In this document: positions 1-5,298 of the stretch, piece by piece
How positions within the stretch are numbered: position 1 is the stretch's first letter
Layout: each line of letters opens with the position of its first letter
Notes under the pieces: model-generated
What the model saw: the letters and a program-made list of their open reading frames with translations, nothing else
Told to the model about the DNA's origin: nothing
Databases searched by the model: none
Virus record (IMG/VR): IMGVR_UViG_3300006929_000042
Span: 1-37,482 of that record
Reading direction: 5' to 3' (one strand)
Source of the DNA: a virus
Length of the DNA stretch: 37,482 bases
Position numbers and translations under genes: made by a program

Positions 1-2
1 GA

Positions 3-1562
3 AGCTACGCTGGGTACAACATCAACACAGGAAGCGATAATGTTAACATAGGAAAATCTGCTGGCAATGCTTTCAATAGTTCTAATACAATAGCTATTGG
101 TAGTCTTGCATTAGGTTCAATTACTAATGCGGCCGCTGATGGAACTGTTGCTATTGGCTACCAAAGTTTAAAAGACTTGACAGCTAGTCCGGGAGGTACT
201 GTTGTAGGGTATCAATCTGGAAAAAATGTTACAACCTCAGATTATAGCACAGCTCTTGGATATAATACATTAGGTGGAAACTCAAGCACAGCATTATATG
301 GCAATGATAATACTGCTCTCGGTGCAAATGCTGGTAGAGATATGGAAGGATCGGCTGAAGGAAATGTTTTAGTAGGTAAAGATGCTGGAATGGCTTTAAC
401 AACAGGAAATTTCAATATTCTTATTGGAAGAGATGCTGGACAAGCTTTATTGGATGAGACACATAACACAGCAATAGGAACAGATGCACTTGCTAACTCA
501 AGTTTAGTAGACCAAACAGTTATTGTAGGTTCACAAGCTGGAATGGGAGCAATGACTGCTGCCGCTGATGGTACTGTGGCGGTAGGTTATGGAGCTGGAA
601 AATCAATTACTTCAGGTGGCGGAAATACTTTGATTGGATTTGAGGCTATGGAAGATATTACCACAGGCACTCAAAATACTGTCATTGGCTATCAAGCGTT
701 AGCCAATGCACAAACTGCTGTAACTAACGTTACTGCACTTGGTTATCAAGTAGGATTAAGATTAGGAGATGATGGTGCATCTGACCATTCCGATGCTAAT
801 ATAATGATTGGTTCTTATACTATGGCTGGAGGTCACGATACAGTAGCAAATAATATAGCAAATCATAATATTGCTATTGGCAATAATGCATTAGGTGGGG
901 GAACTGGAACAAGTACCGCAATCACAATGGCTGGCAATACAGTAATCGGACACGATGCATCTAAGGTTGCGACAAATGGTGCTGATAATACTATAATCGG
1001 TAAAGATGCCGCAATATCAATGACCACAGGGTATTTTAATACCATAATTGGTAAAGGTGCAAATCCATCAGCAGTTGGTGGAACAAATCAAATAGTTATA
1101 GGTAGAGCTACAACAGGAACTGGTGATAATGAAATTGCACTTGGGCCTACAAATATTTCTGCAATCAAAGCACAAGTTACAAGCATAACTGCATATTCTT
1201 CAGATGAAAGGACTAAAAAGAACGTAGAAGACTATGATTTAAAAGGTGTTGATTTTATAAAAGAATTAAACCTTAAAACATATGTCTACAAAAACCCAGC
1301 AGATTTTCCAGATGAAATAAGAGATAGTAAATGGGATGAAGATGGAGTCGAAAGATTAGAAGACCCAACAGAAACACAAGTTGGATTAATTGCACAAGAG
1401 GTTGAATCAGCACTTGCAAAACATGGTGTTGGAAATACAGAAACTTATGCGCCTACTCAAGATAGCGGTATTAAAACTTTAACGTATGGAAATCTTATCT
1501 TTCCTTTGATTAAAGCTGTGCAAGAATTATCTGCTAGGGTAGAAGAATTTGAAAAGAAATAA
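3..1562 (+). CDS. Tail fibre/spike with C-terminal peptidase S74 chaperone (5' end cut by window)
   Basis: The frame is open from base 3, so the true start is outside the window; a TTG at 177 is internal. About 390 residues of Gly/Ala-rich repeats (recurring units such as NTVIGYQAL and VAVGYGAGKSIT) resemble the beta-roll head of YadA-like trimeric adhesins. The end (about 1197-1562) is an intramolecular chaperone of endosialidase (peptidase S74) domain: Ser-Ser-Asp-Glu-Arg-x-Lys-Lys at 1197-1220, then a Gly-Leu-Ile-Ala-Gln-Glu-Val segment and a helical C-terminus ending in a coiled coil. In this family the domain trimerises the fibre and then cleaves itself off at the conserved Ser-Asp site. 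It is likely a receptor-binding fibre or spike on the virion, expressed late. Domain identity is clear; the receptor is unknown. Confidence 0.9.
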   Translation, partial: SYAGYNINTGSDNVNIGKSAGNAFNSSNTIAIGSLALGSITNAAADGTVAIGYQSLKDLTASPGGTVVGYQSGKNVTTSDYSTALGYNTLGGNSSTALYGNDNTALGANAGRDMEGSAEGNVLVGKDAGMALTTGNFNILIGRDAGQALLDETHNTAIGTDALANSSLVDQTVIVGSQAGMGAMTAAADGTVAVGYGAGKSITSGGGNTLIGFEAMEDITTGTQNTVIGYQALANAQTAVTNVTALGYQVGLRLGDDGASDHSDANIMIGSYTMAGGHDTVANNIANHNIAIGNNALGGGTGTSTAITMAGNTVIGHDASKVATNGADNTIIGKDAAISMTTGYFNTIIGKGANPSAVGGTNQIVIGRATTGTGDNEIALGPTNISAIKAQVTSITAYSSDERTKKNVEDYDLKGVDFIKELNLKTYVYKNPADFPDEIRDSKWDEDGVERLEDPTETQVGLIAQEVESALAKHGVGNTETYAPTQDSGIKTLTYGNLIFPLIKAVQELSARVEEFEKK

Positions 1563-1584
1563 TTAACTAAACAAGGAGTCAATA

Positions 1585-1812
1585 ATGGCTAAAAACGAAA
1601 AAGAAAAGCCAGTTATTAATCTTGATGGTGTAGAGTATATCATTGAGGACTTAACTGACGAACAGAAAATGATGGTAAATCATATAAACGACATACAAAA
1701 CAAACAAGCATCTAATGGTTTTATTGCAGACCAACTTAGAGTAGGTCACGATGCATTTGTTAGAATGTTGAAAGAATCATTAGAATCTGAAGAAGAGGTC
1801 AAAGAAGACTAA
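1585..1812 (+). CDS. Small conserved phage protein, unknown function
   Basis: 75 residues, acidic and helical, starting at an ATG preceded by AAGGAG at a good distance. The pattern of a short beta-strand (INLDGVEYIIEDL) followed by a long helix resembles small proteins found beside fibre genes in marine phages (similar to the DUF6447 type, a tentative comparison). No membrane segment and no catalytic motif. The stop overlaps the next ATG (TAATG), so the two are translationally coupled. Confidence 0.7.
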   Translation: MAKNEKEKPVINLDGVEYIIEDLTDEQKMMVNHINDIQNKQASNGFIADQLRVGHDAFVRMLKESLESEEEVKED

Positions 1813-2102
1813 TGCTTATAAGGAAAAGTTCTCAGGGTCATTATCTGCGCCTTTACAGGAATACAACTCCCGGTGCTAAAAGAACAAAGACTTACCCAGA
1901 TGGTACGATTGAGACCCTGACTTATCCTTCAAGATATACATACTTTTTAGTATTAGATGGAGAAGTTATTCAACGAAGTAATAGTTGGGCAACTATTGAA
2001 CAAGCATATGTAGATGAGTGTGAATCTAGACATGGTGGAGGAACTGGTAGAATGATTGTAGGTAAACATAAATTAGAAAATAATGTAATAAAAACATTAT
2101 GA
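1812..2102 (+). CDS. Hypothetical protein, 96 aa
   Basis: Not recognised. It starts at the TAATG overlap with the upstream gene and ends in an ATGA. Basic, beta-rich protein with many Arg, Tyr and Thr residues and a Gly-rich patch (HGGGTGRM) near residue 75. No signal peptide or membrane segment. It sits between the fibre gene and the candidate lysis genes; this position does not define a role. Confidence 0.65.
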   Translation: MLIRKSSQGHYLRLYRNTTPGAKRTKTYPDGTIETLTYPSRYTYFLVLDGEVIQRSNSWATIEQAYVDECESRHGGGTGRMIVGKHKLENNVIKTL

Positions 2103-2141
2103 ACAATATAATTAAAAAAGTAAAAAATGGAGGTTTTGAAG

Positions 2142-2369
2142 TTGTTAGTACGAGTTATGGGTATCCTATTATGTATGAATATAATATCGGGATGCAGTCA
2201 AGGTTGGAAGGTAGGAGGGATACAACTCACACCACAGGATACAGTTATAAATACAGTTTTTATAGAGATAATGGATGTTGATTCAAATATGCATTATTAT
2301 CATGGAAGATTAAATACTGAATCTAATTGGTGTTGGAAACATAATCAATTTGAAGATGTGGTGAAATGA
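2142..2369 (+). CDS. Small lipoprotein, possible spanin-like lysis protein
   Basis: I prefer the TTG at 2142, because GGAGG at 2129-2133 lies 8 bases upstream; an ATG at 2127 in the same frame overlaps that ribosome site. From 2142 the protein is 75 residues and opens with a short hydrophobic signal ending in the lipobox Ile-Ile-Ser-Gly-Cys (Cys at residue 17), as in secreted lipoproteins. The mature part is about 58 residues and polar. The stop overlaps the next gene (ATGA), whose product has one membrane segment plus a coiled coil. Lipoprotein next to such a protein recalls o-spanin/i-spanin (Rz1/Rz) pairs, but the order is reversed and no endolysin is visible. Lipoprotein: likely; spanin: speculative. 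Confidence 0.6.
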   Translation: MLVRVMGILLCMNIISGCSQGWKVGGIQLTPQDTVINTVFIEIMDVDSNMHYYHGRLNTESNWCWKHNQFEDVVK

Positions 2370-2686
2370 GTGAAAAACCTAATACCGCCAGAAGTTATAG
2401 GACTACTATTCTTGACGATAACGCCATTGTTTCTATTAACCTTAAATGGCTTGCTCAAGGATGTGTTCTCGTTGCAATTTTGGTATATGGTTATTGGCAA
2501 ATTGAAAGTAGAATACAATCGTTGGAAAATCAAGTGGCTACTGCGGATGAACAAATCGAAGATTTACTTAGTAAACACATTGTTGAAGAAAGGTCTCAAA
2601 GACAAGAATTAGCTGAAAAAGTAGCCTTCTACGAAAAAGAATTAAATTTAAATCCATTTAGTTGGGGTAAAAGGAAAAAGAAATAA
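2366..2686 (+). CDS. Single-pass membrane protein with coiled coil (possible i-spanin)
   Basis: 106 residues. A polar N-terminal ~27 residues is followed by one hydrophobic segment (WLAQGCVLVAILVYGYW, about residues 29-45), then a charged coiled coil to about residue 92 and a basic tail ending in KRKKK. This is the architecture of i-spanins and some phage holin-associated proteins. It starts in ATGA with the lipoprotein stop and ends in TAATG with the next gene, which favours this frame over a competing overlapping frame at 2370-2612. Confidence 0.65.
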   Translation: MSEKPNTARSYRTTILDDNAIVSINLKWLAQGCVLVAILVYGYWQIESRIQSLENQVATADEQIEDLLSKHIVEERSQRQELAEKVAFYEKELNLNPFSWGKRKKK

Positions 2687-3003
2687 TGGACTTTATGGCT
2701 GTATATGGCGAAGCTGGCATGATTGGTGTGGTAGGCGTAATGTTTGTTTATTTAGTTATGTCATTATCTAAAAAGTCTGAATCACAACAACAAGCATTAG
2801 AAAATTTAAAAATAGAAAACAAAGGGCAATCAGAAACGTTAGAAAATATGGAAGGTATGATTATAAAATTAATTAGCAGATGGAATACATCAGATGATAA
2901 ATTAGATAGAAAGTTTGATGCTATGACAAAAGAAATAAACGACCTTGATAATCAAATATCAGAAGTTAAAGGTTCTCTTAGTAGGATAAATGGAAGGCAC
3001 TAA
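2686..3003 (+). CDS. Membrane protein with coiled coil, holin candidate
   Basis: 105 residues. One hydrophobic segment near the N-terminus (about residues 10-27, MIGVVGVMFVYLVMSL) then a long coiled coil (about 30-100). N-out single-pass proteins of this size beside lysis-like genes are sometimes holins, but the long coiled coil is also found in membrane adaptor proteins. Coupled to both neighbours by TAATG overlaps. Function not assigned. Confidence 0.6.
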   Translation: MDFMAVYGEAGMIGVVGVMFVYLVMSLSKKSESQQQALENLKIENKGQSETLENMEGMIIKLISRWNTSDDKLDRKFDAMTKEINDLDNQISEVKGSLSRINGRH

Positions 3004-3230
3004 TGCATACATTAATGGATATATATAATTCTAAATACAAACAAAAAGAACAAAAATCATCACAATCTATGGTAGTTCACGTTCCACAGATAACTTCTTT
3101 ATTAAAACATCTTGATTTATTATATTCTGTTGTATTAAAAAATCAAATGCAAGAGCAATCAGATGAACAATCGATTCAATATTACAACGCAGGTCAAGGT
3201 TCTAAATCACAATCAGATAGTGTAAACTAA
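3003..3230 (+). CDS. Hypothetical protein, 75 aa
   Basis: Not recognised. A helical middle part (VPQITSLLKHLDLLYSVVL) is followed by a Gln/Ser/Asn-rich tail. It starts and ends in TAATG overlaps, which supports it as a real member of this chain of coupled small genes. No cysteines and no clear membrane span. Confidence 0.55.
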   Translation: MHTLMDIYNSKYKQKEQKSSQSMVVHVPQITSLLKHLDLLYSVVLKNQMQEQSDEQSIQYYNAGQGSKSQSDSVN

Positions 3231-3376
3231 TGGATAGTTTAAAAGTAACTGGATTAAGTACAAGTTTAGGTGTCGTTTATTGGACTGATTTATTGTCTGG
3301 AATATTAATGTGTTTAATGTTTGCAATACAAATTTATTATTTATATTTAAAAACTAAAAAAATAAAGGAAAGTTAA
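3230..3376 (+). CDS. Very small membrane protein, 48 aa
   Basis: ATG at 3230 in TAATG with the gene before; stop TAA at 3374-3376. One strongly hydrophobic segment (about residues 21-40, ending in IYYLYL) followed by a Lys-rich cytoplasmic-type tail (KTKKIKES). The size and single span would fit a small holin or pinholin, but nothing in the sequence proves it. Confidence 0.55.
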   Translation: MDSLKVTGLSTSLGVVYWTDLLSGILMCLMFAIQIYYLYLKTKKIKES

Positions 3377-3377
3377 T

Positions 3378-3554
3378 ATGTTAATGAAAATGATAGCAGA
3401 TGAATTATTGTCTGATAAAACAGGCGAAGAGATTATAGATGAAATTAACAAAGCAGTTGATATACCTATAATTAGTGAAAAAACAGAAAAAGCAATTTTA
3501 GAAGCACTTTGGAAAATTATAAAAGGTGTTCTTCTTAAAAAGATTGGTGTATAA
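3378..3554 (+). CDS. Hypothetical protein, 58 aa
   Basis: ATG at 3378 follows AAGGAAAG in the end of the previous gene. Acidic N-terminal half (DELLSDKTGEEIIDEI) and a hydrophobic, basic amphipathic C-terminus (LWKIIKGVLLKKIGV). Similar short proteins with an amphipathic tail occur in phage structural regions. Stop overlaps the next ATG (TAATG). No function assigned. Confidence 0.5.
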   Translation: MLMKMIADELLSDKTGEEIIDEINKAVDIPIISEKTEKAILEALWKIIKGVLLKKIGV

Positions 3555-3682
3555 TGCCAACTGCTAAAAAACAAACAAAGAAACAACCTTCTGCAACAGA
3601 AAAACATATTGAGTTTATTTATAACGAATTAGAAGAATTAAGAGATAAACTTGAAAAAGTTTTAGTAAGAATGGGATTGTAA
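3554..3682 (+). CDS. Small protein with coiled coil, 42 aa
   Basis: Starts in the TAATG junction. A Lys/Gln-rich head (TAKKQTKKQ) precedes a short helix with heptad-like spacing (HIEFIYNELEELRDKLEKVL). Too short for family assignment; the coupled position between two genes supports its reality. Confidence 0.5.
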   Translation: MPTAKKQTKKQPSATEKHIEFIYNELEELRDKLEKVLVRMGL

Positions 3683-3683
3683 A

Positions 3684-3965
3684 ATGTCTAAAGGTAAGAT
3701 GCCAGCAAAAAATAAAAAGAACTTTCGGTCCACTAAATCTGGAGCAGGAATGACTCGTGCTGGTGTAGCTGCTTATAGAAGAATGAATCCCGGTTCTAAA
3801 TTAAAAACCGCTGTAACAGGAAAGGTGAAGCCTGGTAGTAAGTCTGCAAAAAGAAGAAAGTCTTATTGTAGTAGGTCTGCAGGTCAAATGAGGATGCATG
3901 GTATTAATTGCTCTAAAACACCTGACAAAAGAATATGTGCAGCTAGAAGAAGATGGAAGTGTTAA
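3684..3965 (+). CDS. Basic small phage protein (DUF6321-like)
   Basis: 93 residues and extremely basic, with four Cys. The core (NPGSKLKTAVTGKVKPGSK, then AKRRKSYCSRSAGQM, about residues 35-69) matches the pattern of DUF6321-like proteins that recur in tailed phages and some large eukaryotic viruses. Such proteins may be packaged with DNA, but no role is established here. It is the first of a run of small Lys/Arg-rich genes that lie head to tail up to 5119. Confidence 0.75.
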   Translation: MSKGKMPAKNKKNFRSTKSGAGMTRAGVAAYRRMNPGSKLKTAVTGKVKPGSKSAKRRKSYCSRSAGQMRMHGINCSKTPDKRICAARRRWKC

Positions 3966-4109
3966 ATGTCTAAAAAAGATGCGTGTTATCACAAAGTAAA
4001 AGCAAGATACAAAGTATGGCCTTCAGCTTATGCTTCTGGAGCATTGGTTAAGTGTCGTAAAGTAGGAGCTGCTAATTGGGGTAACTCAAGTAAAAAGAAA
4101 AAGAAATAA
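3966..4109 (+). CDS. Basic small protein with WPSAYASG motif, 47 aa
   Basis: ATG follows directly after the TAA of the previous gene. The motif Lys-x-Arg-Tyr-Lys-Val-Trp-Pro-Ser-Ala-Tyr-Ala-Ser-Gly, then Leu-Val-Lys-Cys-Arg-Lys, is a signature I know from short phage and large-DNA-virus proteins, often next to DUF6321-type genes. C-terminus is KKKKK. Likely a nucleic-acid-binding virion component, by composition only. Confidence 0.7.
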   Translation: MSKKDACYHKVKARYKVWPSAYASGALVKCRKVGAANWGNSSKKKKK

Positions 4110-4110
4110 T

Positions 4111-4272
4111 ATGAATAAAAAAGTAAAAGCACCTAAAGGATACCATTGGATGAAATCTGGAAGAGGTGTAAAATTAATGAAAAATCCTAGAGGTGGATAC
4201 AAATCACATAAAGGAGCTAGTTTAACTACTTCCTTTAGAGTGCAAATGGCTCCTCATGCAAAAAAGAAGTAA
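4111..4272 (+). CDS. Basic small protein, 53 aa
   Basis: Starts one base after the previous stop, ends in TAATG. Contains KGYHWMKSGRGVKLMK and NPRGGYKSHKGA, that is, Gly/Lys/Tyr-rich repeats with about a third basic residues and no acidic residue that I can see. Same style as its neighbours. Function unknown; DNA condensation in the virion is a guess. Confidence 0.6.
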   Translation: MNKKVKAPKGYHWMKSGRGVKLMKNPRGGYKSHKGASLTTSFRVQMAPHAKKK

Positions 4273-4466
4273 TGGCAAAAGAAGGTTTAAAAAAATGGTT
4301 TTCAAGAAATAAGGGCAAAGGCTGGGTTGATTGCAAAACAGGAAAACCCTGTGGGAGACGTAAAGGTGAAAGGAGAAAGGGATACCCAGCCTGTAGGCCT
4401 ACGATGTCACAATGTACATCAGCAATGAAAAAGAAAACAAGTAGTAAAAGAATTAGTTGGAAATAA
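4272..4466 (+). CDS. Cys/Lys/Arg-rich small protein, 64 aa
   Basis: Central block Gly-Trp-Val-Asp-Cys-Lys-Thr-Gly-Lys-Pro-Cys-Gly-Arg, then GYPACRPTMSQC: four Cys in a spacing that could bind a metal. I recognise this block from other aquatic phages and large DNA viruses, where it travels with WPSAYASG proteins. Its function has not been established to my knowledge. Starts and stops in TAATG junctions. Confidence 0.65.
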   Translation: MAKEGLKKWFSRNKGKGWVDCKTGKPCGRRKGERRKGYPACRPTMSQCTSAMKKKTSSKRISWK

Positions 4467-4720
4467 TGGCAGACGTAATAGGATTATCAGATGTAGCAGC
4501 TCCAGATACAGGAAGGGGTGGTTCAACAAAATTAAAAACTGGTGGTATGAGAAGGAAGTACAATATGAAAGGTAAAATGAAATGTAAAGTAGGTCAAGTC
4601 TACGATATGAAACTTAAAAGATGTGTAACAAGAAAAGCAGACCTTGACAAAGATGGTAAACTATCTGGTTACGAAAGTAAAAGGTCAGCTGCAATTCAAA
4701 AATCAATGAAAGGAAAATAA
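4466..4720 (+). CDS. Small basic protein with EF-hand-like loop
   Basis: I choose the ATG at 4466 (TAATG overlap) rather than the in-frame ATG at 4457; this gives 84 residues. After a Gly-rich head and a basic Met/Lys-rich middle (MKGKMKCKVGQVYDMK), residues 59-70 (4640-4675) form a textbook EF-hand loop: Asp-x-Asp-x-Asp-Gly-x-Leu-Ser-x-x-Glu. A single loop can bind calcium, usually as a dimer or with another half site. Likely a virion component like its neighbours. Confidence 0.65.
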   Translation: MADVIGLSDVAAPDTGRGGSTKLKTGGMRRKYNMKGKMKCKVGQVYDMKLKRCVTRKADLDKDGKLSGYESKRSAAIQKSMKGK

Positions 4721-4721
4721 A

Positions 4722-4943
4722 ATGCCAAGTCGAATGAAATGTAAAACAATGGTAGGACCGGGAAAAAAATACAAAAGTATGAAAGATTGTATGAGTTATG
4801 GTGGAAAGAAAATGAGTAAAACTCAAAAAGCTGGAACATCTTCAAAATCAGAACAAGATATGGTAGGAACTGCTGTTGGTAAATCTCAAAATGTTAGAAT
4901 GAAAAATCGTCTTAAAAAACAATCAATGTCAACTGGTTATTAA
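4722..4943 (+). CDS. Basic small protein, 73 aa
   Basis: Lys/Met/Ser-rich with two Cys near the N-terminus (MKCKTMVGPGKKYKSMKDC), then a linker and a basic C-terminus. No known domain. Its stop overlaps the next ATG (TAATG). It belongs to the run of small basic genes by composition and spacing. Confidence 0.55.
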   Translation: MPSRMKCKTMVGPGKKYKSMKDCMSYGGKKMSKTQKAGTSSKSEQDMVGTAVGKSQNVRMKNRLKKQSMSTGY

Positions 4944-5119
4944 TGGGTAAGAAAATAAGCATAGACCTTTTTTCTAATGATGTAGGATTTGGGGATACAG
5001 TAAGTAGAGCAATTAATACAGTCACTAGAGGCAAGGTAAAGGAGTGTGGAGGATGCAAAAAGCGAAAAGATATATTGAACAAGATGATTCCTTACAGGAA
5101 TTTAACGAATCGGAAGTAA
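4943..5119 (+). CDS. Small CxxC phage protein (CGGCKKR motif), 58 aa
   Basis: Starts in TAATG. It ends with the recurring phage motif Cys-Gly-Gly-Cys-Lys-Lys-Arg-x-x-x-Leu-Asn-Lys (about residues 35-47), preceded by a helix. I know this motif from the ends of many short phage proteins, without a proven function; a half zinc-binding knuckle is possible. Its last 67 bases are read in a second frame by the next gene. Confidence 0.65.
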   Translation: MGKKISIDLFSNDVGFGDTVSRAINTVTRGKVKECGGCKKRKDILNKMIPYRNLTNRK

Positions 5120-5298
5120 GTATAAGAAACGGAGGAGCCATAAGAGGTTCTGAAGGCGGTCTTAGACTAGATGTATTTGACCACGATGCAAACTCTGAAA
5201 TAGACTTTTCAGAAGACGATTGTTCACTTTGTGAATTACCTGAAAATGCTCAAAGATTAATTATAGAAGATATAGAGTACGAAGAATCTAATGCCTAA
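5053..5298 (+). CDS. Acidic small protein overlapping two neighbours, 81 aa
   Basis: The start I choose is ATG 5053, because AAAGGAG at 5038-5044 lies exactly 8 bases upstream; a GTG at 5044 is part of that ribosome site. No later start exists before the conserved part. Very acidic, in contrast to the genes before it (LDVFDHDANSEIDFSEDDC, then CSLCELPENAQRL and EDIEYEES). It overlaps the previous gene by 67 bases and the next by 8. Not recognised. Confidence 0.6.
   Translation: MQKAKRYIEQDDSLQEFNESEVSIRNGGAIRGSEGGLRLDVFDHDANSEIDFSEDDCSLCELPENAQRLIIEDIEYEESNA

Noticed and set aside
177-1562. Start of the fibre gene at TTG 177
   Set aside because: The same frame is open back to base 3 with the same repeat pattern, so 177 is internal.
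2099-2281. 60-codon frame starting in ATGA after the 96-residue gene
   Set aside because: It overlaps the lipoprotein gene, which has a good ribosome site, a lipobox and an ATGA link to the next gene; composition of the 60-codon product is not protein-like.
2370-2612. 80-codon hydrophobic frame overlapping the coiled-coil membrane gene
   Set aside because: No ribosome site of its own and no coupling to the following gene, whereas the frame 2366-2686 is coupled at both ends.
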